64,000 nt of DNA from Punica granatum (Eukaryota; Streptophyta; Magnoliopsida; Myrtales; Lythraceae): NCBI RefSeq assembly GCF_007655135.1, contig NC_045127.1, positions 41,861,538-41,925,537 on the forward strand, written 5' to 3'. The translations under genes and the position numbers were made by a program. Below are positions 1-11,258 of the stretch, piece after piece (position 1 is the stretch's first letter; each line of letters starts with the position of its first letter). The notes below the pieces were generated by a model that saw nothing but the letters and a program-made list of their open reading frames with translations, had not been told where the DNA came from and searched no databases.

Positions 1-59
1 AATTGCGTTTTCTTGTATGTTTGATAGGCTTGTCTGATACCATTAACTGCTTTTTGCAG

Positions 60-1343
60 GTGTTCAGAGGAGACTAAATATGGCTGCTGAGGTGAGACTG
101 ATGCTATGTTTAATGACTCTGTTTCACATGTTTGTTTACTGCGAGTTGTTCCTGTTACAATTTTTTCTTATTTGGATTGAATCATAGTAAACTTAGATCC
201 TTGTGCTGTGGAGCTGAAAAATAGTTGCAATATTTTATGAACTGTTTTTAGTTTAAAATTAGGGTAAATTTCGAAGACATCCCTTATAATTTGTAAAATT
301 GCTAGCGACACCCCCCTCCTTTCAAATTTAGTTACACACCATCCCTCCTTTCGCTGATTTCTACTGTTTTTTTAACCTTTAAATCTGTTCACATATGGTT
401 CCGGTAAAGAAATCAGGTAACAGGTCGGTTTGTACAGTTCCATGAGATGGTATTCACGTGGCAAAGTAAATGTTCTCTTATTGCCACGTCAGCAAAAGGA
501 GGGTTACTGTGGCTAATTTGTGAAAGGGATGTCGTCGAAATTTACCCTTAAAATTATGTGGTAGCCTATTGTTTATCCTGTTGTTTCCTTTGGTCTGCTT
601 CTTGTTCCTTTATGGAAGGCCCGTTTGATACTGACGAGCAGGAAAGCCATAATGTGTGCGTGTATATAAATATATATATATATATATGCTCACATTTTCA
701 TTCACAACTTGCAAATATGAATATAGCGGCACATGTTATTGGATGAGTATTGCATTCTATTTTGGATTTGTAGCATTGACTTTATTCTGACTTCCTTTTG
801 AAAGGATGCAAAGAAGAACCAGAGGTCCACATACGCTTCCAATAGACGGCAAAAGTACCAGCCTCCGGGAAGGAATGGCCCCAGTAAGATTCTCTTGTTC
901 TACCTACAGTTCTTCTATTTGTCTCTTACATGTTGCAGATGCTTATCTGATTTTTGAATTACAGGTTTCACTTTCCGTCGTTTTATGTATTAAAATTACA
1001 CTTGATAGAACACGTACTGTGTTCTCTTTGGAATGTTTAGTGTTTGCTCTTAAAGAGGAAGATTTGTGAACGTGTGGATGAGAATTAAGTTAAATGGAAA
1101 TGAGGTAGTGATGTTCCCTTACTGTCTTCATTTTCAGCAACTATAAACAAGGGCAGGGTAGCTGGGCGAGGAGTTGCAGAAGTGGCTGACAGGTTCGCGA
1201 ACATGAGCGTTGGTGGTGCCCGCAGGGAGATGCATCCCCCGCCTCCGATGAAGGCTGGAGGTTGGCGGGCAGGGCCTGGAGATTCCTTCCTCAGGCGGTC
1301 CCAGGAGGCTGTTCATCCCTCTCGCCGGAAAGTCGCCGGCTAA
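60..1343 (+). CDS. Last three exons of an unrecognised plant gene (5' end outside window)
   Basis: I infer three coding exons, 60-91, 805-883 and 1138-1343, ending in TAA. Acceptors (TTTTTGCAG, TTTTGAAAG, TTTTCAG) and GTGAGA/GTAAGA donors are all visible, and the phases (0, then 1) join one open frame of about 104 residues. The tail is basic and Arg/Gly/Pro-rich. It contains NRRQKYQPPGRNG and GRVAGRGVAEVADRF and ends SRRKVAG. There is no membrane segment or catalytic motif in this part. I do not recognise the family; the composition would suit a nucleic-acid-binding or intrinsically disordered C-terminus, but that is inference. A MITE sits in the first visible intron. A second, broken copy of the last exon lies at 6385-6600. 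Exon calls are fairly secure because the duplicate preserves the same acceptor; the function is unknown. Confidence 0.6.
262..547. mobile_element. Mutator-type MITE in an intron
   Basis: The ends form an inverted repeat: the left end starts GGGTAAATTTCGAAGACATC, and the right end reads GATGTCGTCGAAATTTACCC. Both sides are flanked by the 9-bp direct repeat TTAAAATTA (253-261 and 548-556). A 9-bp target duplication is the signature of Mutator-like elements. The 286 bp interior has no ORF, so it is non-autonomous. It lies within an intron between exons 60-91 and 805-883. Confidence 0.8.
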
Positions 1344-2039
1344 AGAAAAGCATTTGATCGGAGCTCTTTCTAGTCTTCTGCTATGTCATCTTTTCCTTCT
1401 CGTGTGAAACGACTGAATAAAAGTGGTGTGTCGTCTCTGTGGTTTCTGTTTGGTTTGTGTCTGGTTTCGGGGTTATATTATGAAGTTTAGTGTGGGAGTC
1501 GTGCCCTTTTATGTTTAGGGTATTGTCCTTTTAATGTTTAGGGTATTGTCGCCTGAGGTTTTCAAGTGAGGTTTGCGTGCTGACCTAGTAACACTGATGT
1601 TGATGTTAGGCAACGTGGGAGTTATTTGGATTTATAACGAATAAGAGATTTGTTTATCTTTGTGTTCCTGTGTTTCAGCCGCCGTTGATTTCATTTGATG
1701 GTGGTATTATGCATGGAGTGCATTCATTTTCCTTACAGGCTACAAATTTGCTCGGACGAGAATTTGAGAGTAGGCGCCAGTGTCAAGAAGGGGTTCTGTC
1801 TCAACACCAATGATGATAGAAAGGATTCAATAAATTTGCTTCTAACAAGTTCTTAAGAGGATGGATATGATTTTTCTAGTAGAATCGGAAAGGCTAACCT
1901 CAAGAAAAAGAGGCATTTGATCCATTTGGAAGAATCCCAAGGTGTAAGAATAAGATGTAGGAAAAATAAGACCATTTCTTTCTTTCCTTGTCCTGAATCT
2001 TAATTGAGATATACGGGCTAAAAATATCGAATCAAGATT
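843..2039. repeat. Direct repeat, left copy (exon end, 3' UTR and downstream DNA)
   Basis: This stretch matches 6084-7258 almost throughout, including intron sequence, the last exon and about 700 bp of downstream DNA (a shared landmark is TATACGGGCTAAAAATATCG). The two copies flank the lipoate-ligase gene in direct orientation. Downstream of the stop at 1343 I see 3' UTR-like T-rich DNA and no further gene until the ligase locus. Confidence 0.8.
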
Positions 2040-2918
2040 AGATCGTTAATCTATTCGGTTAGGTTTTCGCTTAAGGAAGAGGAGAAGAAATTGGGGGATT
2101 TTCTTCCTGGTCGGTCAATTGCGGGGAGGGGAAGAGGGAGCTCTGGATTCTACCTTTCTCCGTCCTCGGCGACGGTTCATATGCCGTTTGGCTCTCAAGT
2201 ACCCTTCTCCCACTTTTCCCTCCTCCTGATGTCTTATCTGCTGTTTCTCTCGCGATCTGTTCACGTTTCGATGACTGCCGCCGATTTGATTTCCGGCCGC
2301 TTCCGGTCTCTGGGTTCGGAGTCCGATTGCGGTTTGGATCGGATCTGATCGTAAAAGGTCGGATTGTTGGTTTCTTTGATTTTGGGGTTGATGTTGCGGT
2401 GGAGTGTTCTAGATTTAGGTTTAGGATTTCTGCTCGATCTGTTGTTCATATGATCTGGTGTTTGATTTTTCTTTTGGATGCCTGAATTAAGCTGATCCTG
2501 ATCGATGATTTGTCGATTCGTGGATGCGCTGTTTTACCGTTTTCCTCTATATAGATTCTGTAGTTCTGCCGCTCTGTTGAGATTAGGTCTTCTGAATTTG
2601 ATTTGTGATGGTTTTGATTGAATTTAGAAAAGTCGAGATTTTTAATGCTGTCCCCGCGAAACGGCCTTAAACGCATATGATGGACGAGATCTCAGTGTTT
2701 ATGTCCATCACACAATTCTTTAGCAGGATATCTTTGCGCAACCCCGTCTGGGGTATCTGTTGAAAGAGTGCCGATCTCTTGTAATTTTTTGAACCGAACT
2801 TTCAGACGCCTAACGAAGAGCAGAAAAGGACTACAGCGCTGAAACGAAAATATCCAAACAGGTTTCGTAACAATCTAAAAACCAGAGAGTAAATCTATCA
2901 AACAAATATATACAAAAA

Positions 2919-3321
2919 CGATGCGACGAATGACCCGACCGTCGTCATGGGTGTTTCTGGGTAAATTACTGCACTTACTCTGAAAAAATATTAGGTTATG
3001 AATGATTGGTTGTGGTGATTTGTATCGGTTGGTTATGAGCTTAAAGTTTGTTACTGTTTTAGTCTCCTTTGAGCATTAGATTGTTTATAACAAGGAAGCT
3101 GAATTCTGAATTCTTAATGAGCAAGCGTGGAGTTGATCAAATTGTTTCGGCTGGTTTAATGGATCGATGATCGAGAAGCCAATTCCTAATAGAATGACAA
3201 GATGATCAGATTTGTTACCAGTAGCCTGCTTGCAGTCAGTTGTGGGGTAGTTGAGATTTATCATCAGCATATAAGGTGGAAAAAGGGACAGAGAGATTGT
3301 CTTTTGACAAGAGAAGTTTGA
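2919..3321 (+). pseudogene. Duplicated fragment of lipoate-ligase exon 1 end plus intron 1
   Basis: This segment closely matches about 4370-4773. It starts within the last ~45 coding bases of exon 1 (encoding the TND-PT-V-MGVSG end), keeps the GTAAAT donor, and continues through most of intron 1. The upstream part of exon 1 and exons 2-4 are absent, so it cannot code for the enzyme. It probably arose by a local tandem duplication and could offer a decoy splice donor. Confidence 0.75.
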
Positions 3322-3763
3322 AAAGCATAGAGAGATTCAAACGGGCATGCGTAATTCGGGTTTCTGCAGCCTAAGAATGTAAACTGAGTATGGTGACACA
3401 AGCCATTGCATGAAATTTAGAGATGTGAAAGGCTGGGTCGAGATTTTACAGGTAACTGACGGAAGCATAAGAACTTTCATGCTTCAAAACATTATACTCG
3501 TCCCCTGGTCCCCATCAAAACTATGGCACAGGATTACATCATCCATGATCTATTAGTAACAAGTCCAACGCTAACCATAAACATTACTAAATCAAACTGA
3601 CATTCGAGCTATAATTAATCAGTCAATAGTCAAAGAAATCTCGTCATCTAAAAAAAAAAAAAATCAGCGATTTGGTACCCAATAATAAAGAAAGGCCATA
3701 TCCAACTTTTTATGATGGACTCTGCTTTCAAAGCCATCTTCTTCCTCCTCTGCTCATGCTATG

Positions 3764-3764
<1 letters not shown>

Positions 3765-3800
<36 letters not shown>
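3765..3800 (+). repeat. (CT)n microsatellite
   Basis: An uninterrupted run of about 17 CT dinucleotides lies upstream of the lipoate-ligase coding exon. Such CT tracts are common near plant transcription starts; no function can be shown here. Confidence 0.9.
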
Positions 3801-3803
<3 letters not shown>

Positions 3804-4234
3804 GCGGAGTGTATGATCCGCCATTGCTGATTCCGCCTCTCTGGTACGCGCTATTTCTTTCTCTATGATCTCTCTCTCTACCCAGTTGGAAAGATTGGAA
3901 CTTGGCCGGTGAATTTGACTTACAGGATGCTGTTTAGTTAGAAACAAACAGCATCAGCTCAGATCGTGATTTTCTCTTCACCGTAAAATTCAAAAGATAT
4001 CGGCTTTTGGCTCGGCAACCATAGCCAATTGAAGGGTTGTCTTTCTAATGTCAACCGACTGTGCAGGCAGCTCTGGGAGTTCTTCCATTCTATCTCGGCT
4101 GCAAAGGGGGCCCGCTACTGGGGGATGAACTTTTGTTCTTTCTGAGGAGCTTTTGCTAGAGCTATTGAGAAGTTGACTGCCAATAAATGGATTAATTGGG
4201 AGTTAGAGGGGCTATAATTCACATCATATTTGCA

Positions 4235-5633
4235 ATGGGTACTTTTCTAGAAGCCCGAAAAGTTGGGCTCCCATTGATGAATCTCGTCAGGTTCAAAGGG
4301 CTGCCTATCCTGCAGCAGCTGCATCTCGAGGAGGAACTTTTCCGGACCTCGAAGGAGAATTGGTGCATCGTAAATGATGGGACGAATGACCCGACCATCG
4401 TCATGGGTGTTTCTGGGTAAATTACTTCACTTACTCTGACAAAATCTTAGATTATGAATGATTGGTTATGGTGATTTTCATCGGTTGTTTATGAGCTCAA
4501 AGTTTGTTACTGTCTTCATCTCCTTTGAGCAATAGATTGTTTATAACAAGGAACCTGAATTCTGAATTCTTAATGAGCAAGCGTGGAGTTGATCAAATTG
4601 TTTCAGCTGGTTTAATGGATCGATGATCGAGAAGCCAATTCCTAATAGAATGACAAGATGATCAGATTTGTTACCAGTAACCTGCTTGCAGTCAGTTGTG
4701 GGGTCTTTGAGATTTATCATCAACATATAAGGTGGAAAAAAGGACAGAGAGTGTCTTTTGACAAGAAAAGTTTGTTCATTTATGTAATAGGAAACCTGCT
4801 GAACTCCTTGAGATTAAGCCGGTATTGCATGATGAAATTCCAGTTGTCAGAAGATTCACTGGGGGAGGGACTGTTATTGTTGATCAAGGGACCATCTTCG
4901 TCACTTTCATATGCAACCAGGATGCGGTTCCTGGGCTGCAGCCTTATCCTCGACCAATCATGTCGTGGAGCAGCCTAATATATGACCAGGTGTTCCGAGG
5001 AATTGGTGATTTCCGTCTTCGTGAGAATGGTATGCCATTTGATAATTACCCTTGCATCTTTACTTGGTAGTATTTTCATCTTCATGGGGATGCTTTCAAA
5101 GTGGCTCAGACATCAACTCACTCCGGTTATAGATTATGTGTTTGGTGACCGCAAGTTTGGGGGGAATGCTCAATCCATCACGAAACGCAGGTGGCTTCAC
5201 CACACCTCTTTTTTGTGGGATTACGAGGTTAGGAACATGTCTTATCTGAAACTTCCTAAGCGAGCTCCTGAATATCGACTGGTATGTTTGCAAATAGCAA
5301 TTTGTTTTTTTTTTTTCGTTTTAAACTATCAGAGCTTCTTGATGCATAATTGAGTGATATTTTATCGTTTGCTGATAAATTTAGGCTAGGCAACATTCAG
5401 AATTCATATGGTGTTTGAAGGACTACCTGTCAAGATTGACATTCATTGAGAGAACAGTAAATGCATTGGGAACCCATTTTTCGCTGAAATCTGTAGATTC
5501 AGAAGCAAATCGAGATTCCTCGGCTGTAAAGTTTGTTCCTTCGACGAGGCTACTCACTCGACAAGAGCTGGAAGAAGCAATGAGTGCAGCAGATTCCAAG
5601 AACTCCCTTGCCGAATCCATCTCTCCATATTGA
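4235..5633 (+). CDS. Lipoate-protein ligase A-like protein (biotin/lipoate A/B protein ligase family)
   Basis: Four exons, 4235-4416, 4791-5029, 5133-5281 and 5385-5633, join in frame to 272 residues ending NSLAESISPY. The family attaches lipoyl (or biotinyl/octanoyl) groups to a lysine of acceptor domains in 2-oxoacid dehydrogenase or glycine-cleavage complexes. Visible signatures are RRFTGGG at residues 81-87 (the substrate-binding RRxxGGG motif) and RKFGGNAQ at 147-154, whose Lys148 matches the catalytic lysine of LplA. The length suits plant single-domain members, which resemble the bacterial N-terminal domain. I chose ATG 4235; the next in-frame ATG, 4277 (MNLVRFKGLP), is an equally plausible start, and a longer frame opens at 4196. 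I see no clear organelle transit peptide. All splice sites are GT/AG and all motifs are intact, so it is probably functional. Its true substrate cannot be told from sequence. It sits between direct repeats. Confidence 0.85.
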
Positions 5634-6083
5634 CCTTCTCCGATTCGAAGATTTCTGGACTGTGTCCATGATTGTGTGACTTTTTGCTCTGTGAGACCCT
5701 TAACTGTAATTGTTCAGAGCCACCCGATTCGATTGAAAGATGATTCTTGCTGTTATTGCCAGAAAAACTCTTTATGATGATTTTTTAAGAATAAGAAAAG
5801 ATTTAAGCTTTTTTTGGTATGTGCCCTGTTCTTTGCTTTACGAAAGTTGACATGAACTATATACTAGAGTAAATTATTTAGCATAGACATATGAATATAT
5901 CATAAGACATCCAAAAAACATATGTGTATATATCATAAGAAACAGAGGAGCTTATAATTTTCATAAACAGAGGTTCATGAATTTTTGAATCTTGATTTAA
6001 GAAACAGAGGAGCTAAAATCTATGATCGTTGTAGATGGTGTTGCTGGGGATGGATTAATGGTAACAGACACGGAGACAAGGAG
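5634..6083. other. 3' UTR and spacer after the lipoate-ligase gene
   Basis: The stretch holds 3' UTR-like T-rich sequence, then an AT-rich spacer with a short repeated phrase (AAGAAACAGAGGAGCT at about 5938 and 5999). No gene is visible. Confidence 0.5.
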
Positions 6084-7258
6084 TACCCATAGACAGCAAA
6101 AGTACCAGCCTCCAGGAAGGAATGACCCAAGTAAGATTCATATTCTACCTACACTTGTTCTTCTATTTGTCTTTTACATGTTGCAGATGCTTATCTAATT
6201 TTTGAATTACAAGTTTTACTTTCCGTCGTCGGTGTATTAAAATTCCACTTGATAGAACACGTACTCTGTTCTCTTTGGAATGTTTAGTGTTTTGCTCTTA
6301 AGAGGAAGATTCGTGAATGAGTGCATGAGAATTAAGTTAAATGGAAATGAGGTAGTGATGTTCCCTTACTGTCTTCATTTTCAGCAACTATAAACAAGGG
6401 CTGGGTAGCTGGGCGAGGAGTTGCAGAAGTGGCTGACAGGTTCGTGAACATGAATGTTGGTGGTGCCTGCAGGGAGCTGCACCACCCCGCCTCCGATGAA
6501 GGCTGGAGGTTGGCGGGCAGAGCCTGGAGATGCCTTCCTCAGGCGGTCCCAGGAGGCTGTTCATCCCTATCGCAACTACACTCGGAAAGTCGCCGACTAA
6601 AGAAAAGCATTCGATCGGAGCTCTTTCTAGTCTTCTGCTATGTTATCTTTCCTTCTCGTGTGAAACAACTGAATAAAAGTGGTGTGTTGTCTCTGTGGTT
6701 TCTGTTTGGTTTGTGTCTGGTTTCGGGGTTATATTATGAAGTTTAGTGTGGGAGTCGCGCCTTTTTATGTTTAGGGTATTGTCGCCTGAGGTTTTCGAGT
6801 GACGTTCGCGTGCTTACCTAGTAACACTCTGATGTTGATGTTAGGCAACATGGAAGTTATTCGGATTTATAACGAATAGGGGATTTGGTATCTTTGTCTT
6901 CCTGTGTTTCAGCCATTGTTGATCTCGTTTGTGGTGGTATTATGGATGGAGTGCATTCATTTTCCTTACAAGCTACAAATTTGCTCGGACGAGAATGTGA
7001 GAGTAGGCACCAGTGTCAAAAAGGGATTCTGTCCCAACACCGATGATGAAAGAAAGGATTCAATAAATTCGCTTCTAACAAGTTCTTAGAGGATATTATT
7101 TTTCTAGTAGAATCGGAAAGACTAACCACAAGAAAAATAGGCAGCGATCCATTTGGAAGAATCCCAAGGTGTAAGAATAAGATGTAGGAAAAATAAGACC
7201 AATTCTTTCTTTTCCTGTCCTTAATTAAGATATACGGGCTAAAAATATCGAATCAAGA
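6084..7258 (+). pseudogene. Duplicated, frameshifted 3' end of the gene at 60-1343
   Basis: This is the right copy of the 843-2039 segment. It keeps part of the penultimate exon (from AGACAGCAAAAGTACCAG), the GTAAGA donor, the intron, the TTTTCAG acceptor and a last-exon equivalent at 6385-6600. In the last exon one extra base within GAGCTGCACCACCCC shifts the frame relative to the original GAGATGCATCCCCC, and a further short insertion lies near the end (6568-6582). The upstream exons are missing. It is therefore a non-functional partial copy. The 3' UTR and downstream DNA are also duplicated. Confidence 0.8.
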
Positions 7259-7568
7259 TGGATCATTATGTATCACATACCTTTATTTCCGATTTGATCT
7301 GATATTTCCCATTTGATCTAATCCGTACTATCTAAAGGTTGTTTCTGTAAAAGAATCGAGGACTGCTTATTCCATTATGAACTAGAGTTTAATGAAAAGA
7401 AAAAAATTAACCTTGGTATTGGAAAAGGCTTTAGTTATGGCACTCAATAGTTAGTTCGGACTCTCATTTTTGCACTGGGCAACGAGATTATAATCGGGGC
7501 TGTATATTTTATTTCTGCCATAAAAATCATTTATTATCACTGAAATTTTTAATAATTTAATATGGCTT
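7259..7568. other. AT-rich spacer
   Basis: No gene, repeat family or RNA signal is visible between the end of the direct repeat and the start of duplication unit A. Confidence 0.5.
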
Positions 7569-8212
7569 TGTTTGGTTGCTTGGATACGGAGTGGGATAGG
7601 ATTTTTAAAATCCTAAATCCATGTTTGATAATAATAGGATAAGCATTAATTTTGGATTTGTGAGGATACAATTATTAAGGAATTAATCCAAGCTAAAGGA
7701 AGATTAAGTGCGGATTATGATAAAAAGATAGAGATGTCGTTACCCATGAATAAGATTTACAAGAATTACCTTCAGAGGTTTGTGGAAAGGGAGAGCCAGA
7801 AGAGGGATAATAGGGTTGGATGCCGACCACCACTATCCGAGCGAGGTCGCTATCCACCTCGCTTGGGACGGTGGTTGCCTGATGTCAGCCCCCACCACCC
7901 CAGACAAGGTTGTCGATGACCCTAGTCAGTTTAATGACCTTGTTGGGGGCAATGGTGGCTGGCATTTGGAAATTATCGCCCCCATCTATAAGCTTTGTTC
8001 TTCGATTGATCCTTTTTTTTTTTTTCTTTTTTATATTTCAAAAGTTTTCAAAATTATTTTTAAAATAAAGAGAATTGTTAAACTATGGGCATATTGGTTG
8101 TTTTTCTTCTTATCCCAATCCTAAGTCTTGCAATGCGTTCATAAATATCATAGGAATTTTAATTTCCATCCCATATTCCTCATAAACTCTATCCAATACA
8201 AGCAACCAAATG
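7569..8212. mobile_element. Short TIR element (MITE-like), copy in unit A
   Basis: The left end TGTTTGGTTGCTTG is mirrored at the right end by CAAGCAACCAAATG (8199-8212), 12 of 14 bases matching. Beyond the core the ends stay partly complementary. The interior has a GC-richer block near 7820-7970 and no transposase ORF. I cannot resolve a target duplication. A sister copy lies at 19183-21514, interrupted by a solo LTR. Confidence 0.55.
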
Positions 8213-10344
8213 TAGTCTATGTTTATTGAAATAACAATCTCAAATCTCATTCGACAATCCTGGAGAAGGTGGAAATTTTTATATAATAGTTTACACATTT
8301 CCTGTAATTTAATCATACTCAAATCAAAGACCCTTTTAAATAGTGAAAAAAAGGAGAAACGAAAGTGAAGGCCGTCTTATTTGGTCTAAAAATATATATC
8401 AGTCGGTCACCAAAATATTTTTTTCTTTCTAATTATTTGAAAAAGTTCCAAGGGTAAAACTAAAAGTGTAGAGATAAGGTGCCATTAAATATTTATATTC
8501 ATAAGTCGAGCCATTTACCTTTCCTTCGTATGTAAATGCCATTTTTTTTTCTCATTTGAAATTTTTTTTTCCAATTTTATATCCTTACACCAAAGTTATT
8601 CTTTTTCTAATTTTTTTTGTGGACAGCAAAGTTAAATTTAATAGGCGAGGTGCATGATTTCCACTCTTTACCAGTAGTATCTATATATTTATATTCTATA
8701 TACAAAAAAATTGAAAAGGATTTAAAAAGGGTTGGGCATATAACATTCTCTTTTCAATATTTTCTATTGCAAAATAATATGGCTAATTAACTATCATGGA
8801 ATTATGAAGAAATTAAAAATAGGTTGGTAAATTTGGATTATATTTGGTAACCGACTTCCGGGTTCTCCGTTGTTCTCTCTCCTTGGGCACTCTTACGTCT
8901 CACCATTTCAGTAATTAACTTATAAATATGTACTATTATATAAAGGGAAAAAAAATTTGGTATCCAATAAGTTATTTTATACTTGGTTTTATCTAATTAT
9001 TCTCGGTGTCTTTTAGAATATTAAGTGAAAGTAAAATGGGAAAATAAATGTACGTTAGAATTATAAAATCACTTAAAATTTGCACATACATATGACATGT
9101 TCCTCTTTCACCTCAACTCAATCCTATTCTTTCTCTCTCTGTTTTTTTTTTTTGGGGTAAACATCTAATCAATATCATTAACAAATTCATGCATTGTTAC
9201 AAGGGTAACCCTCAAACATACAAAGGGAGAGAAGATTCAACCTAATGCCTAATTGACACATGTTATGAGCATGAGGGTTAGATGATTGAGGAACCCATGT
9301 ACAACGCCAATCCGAGAAGTAAGAAAGTAGCTATCTAACGTCTATTACAAGGTTCTTAATAACCCAGGGAACATTCGGGGAGTTCAAAATAGCATTAGCG
9401 AGAACTAGAGCATCACTTTCAATCCAAATCACCAATTCTTTCTCAGTCAGTCACTTATTCTATCTCAACTTGCTTATTTTTCTTTTCCCTTATATTTAAA
9501 TTTTAAGTTTTACCCACAAAAATTTCAATCCTATTTTGAATGATTGAGTAAAAGAAAAAAATCATAAGAAAATTATATATTTTTAAATTATGCATTTTTT
9601 GAATTTTTAAAATCTCTATATACTATCGATTAAAAATTTGTATTCCATTGCGCGTAACACTGGTGTAGAATATGGTTCTGATCAATAAAATTTTGTTTTA
9701 ATTAATAAAATAATTTCTAATCTCTATAAAAAATGATAAAAAAAATTCGACAAATACAAAAAATGATTATAGTTTTTAGATATTTTATAAAGATAATAAT
9801 AAATAATAAATAGGAAGCAAAATAAACAATGGGAGAAATAGTGTCACAGGTTATTAGAGAAAATATATGAACCTACCCATTAATTAAACTTCAACTTTTT
9901 CCCCATCCATTGATTGTTGGTTCAATATGTCATTCTACGATTAACATTCTTAAAAGCTGAATGTTATACAATTTTGGATACACATAACTATATTTCATAA
10001 AGTTCACGGGAAAAAAGAATTAACTTTTTTTCTTCTTCCACTTGAATAGTATAGATAGAATGAAGTCGCATTTCGGAAAATATTAAATTAATTGGTTGTT
10101 ACGCGGCAGCCGATGTCTTTGGGGCATAAGTGATTCTTCGTTGAAATTATGGGCGTGCAATTGAAAACAGACGGAAATAAGAGGACCGAAAAGGAAAAAG
10201 AGGGATTTCAATAAATAAGATGTCGGCGGAAATAAGAGGACAGTGGCTCCAACTGACTACCGATCTGATATATTCTCTGTCTTGATCCAATTCCACGCGC
10301 TTCCTTCCGCCCCATCTCAGCGTGACAGCGACGCGGTTGCTGAG
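8213..10344. other. AT-rich spacer and promoter of the unit A MADS copy
   Basis: The stretch is AT-rich with many homopolymer runs and no supported gene. It aligns along its length to 21515-23634 of unit B. The TATA-like motif present in unit B is changed here: around 10209-10219 it reads CAATAAATAAG. Confidence 0.6.
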
Positions 10345-11258
10345 ATGTCGGCGGCCGGAGATGTTGGTGGCCGGAGGCCCCCCTACCGGAAAAAGAAAGA
10401 GGGAGTTGAAGAAGATCGAGGATAAGTTCGCGAGAGAGGTCACCTTCTCGAAGCGGCGAGGCGGCCTGTTTCGCAAGGCTAGCGAACTCTCCATGCTGTG
10501 CGGTGCGGAGATCGCAATTATTGCCTACTCCCCCCCACGGCAACCCGTTCGCGTTCGGCAGCCCCTCCGCGGCCTCTGTCCTCGGCCGCTTTTGTGGGTC
10601 GGCCTGCTCTTCCGAGGACGCGGGTCCGGGTGCTCTTCCCCCTGATCAGGAGCAATTGAGCGAGTACGGTAGACAGGACCGGGAGGCGCTCTCGAGGCTG
10701 GATGCGGAGAGGAAGCGGCAGGAGGCAGTCCGCGACGGGAAGGCCTGGCGCTGGTGGGAGGAACCCCTTGGGGAGGACCTCGGAGCCGAAGAACTCGAGG
10801 ACTACATCAAGAGTGTGGAGACTCTGATGGAGAAGGTCGACCAGAGACTGGAGGTGATGAGGGGCGCTGCTACTGCCCCCACGCCGTCGGAGGGTTCATG
10901 CGGCAGCACCGTCGTGGATCCTTGCTCGGACATGTTGGAGATGGGTAGGGCTACTGCTGCCCCCCCGGCTACTTCCCCTACGCCGTCCGAGGCTTCATGG
11001 GGCAGCACCGTTGTGGATCCTTGTTCGGGAATGTTGGAGATGGGTAGGGCTACTGCTGGCCCCCCGGCTGTTGAGATTTCGAGTGGAGACGGTGGCAATG
11101 TGGTCGTTGATCCTTCGTTGTTGGATATGATCGAGGGGGAGGGGCAGGGGGAGGAAGAACTGTTCGTTGGAGGAGAGTACGACTTTGAGTCACTGAGCAG
11201 TCTGTTGGAGTTGGATTATGATATTGGGTCTATGCCTTTATGGGATGTCGGGGATTGA
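10345..11258 (+). pseudogene. Type I MADS-box gene (M-alpha, AGL62-like), unit A copy with two C-run frameshifts
   Basis: This is the sister of the intact gene at 23635-24546 and nearly identical to it. From the ATG at 10345 the frame reads [11 protein letters not shown] and is then lost: a run of six Cs near 10378-10383 replaces five in the sister. The MADS domain ([31 protein letters not shown]) is therefore in a second frame. A run of seven Cs near 10530-10536 replaces six, and the C-terminal half continues in a third frame to a stop at 11258. No single frame links start, MADS domain and tail. The C-terminal internal duplication is retained and no other break is visible. Either it is a recent pseudogene or both C runs are assembly or base-calling errors. 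The TATA-like motif is also lost, which supports decay. An uninterrupted MADS-domain ORF from 10322 would encode a 107-residue truncated protein. Confidence 0.8.

Larger units (their letters stand above)
2040..4234 (+). other. Upstream region and probable 5' leader of the lipoate-ligase gene
   Basis: From about 2060 the DNA becomes GC- and CT-rich. A possible leader exon ends near 2200 at a GTACCC donor, followed by T-rich intron-like sequence; this is inference. The stretch also holds a partial duplicate of the ligase gene (2919-3321), a CT microsatellite and a poly-A run near 3651. Short ORFs here (for example 2091-2348) look non-coding. Confidence 0.35.

Noticed and set aside
2091..2449. 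85-codon plus-strand ORF and its minus-strand shadow upstream of the ligase gene
   Set aside because: Looks like leader and intron sequence; no recognisable domain and no codon constraint that I can see.
2690..2830. Possible small nuclear RNA: an Sm-site-like AATTTTTTGAAC follows hairpin-prone sequence
   Set aside because: I cannot align it with any U RNA, and no plant snRNA promoter element (CCCACATCG plus TATA) lies upstream. One Sm-like site is too common to support a call.
10802..11098. Antisense 98-codon ORFs in both MADS copies (also 24090-24386)
   Set aside because: They are shadows of the GC-rich C-terminal repeat on the opposite strand; conservation follows from the MADS reading frame.
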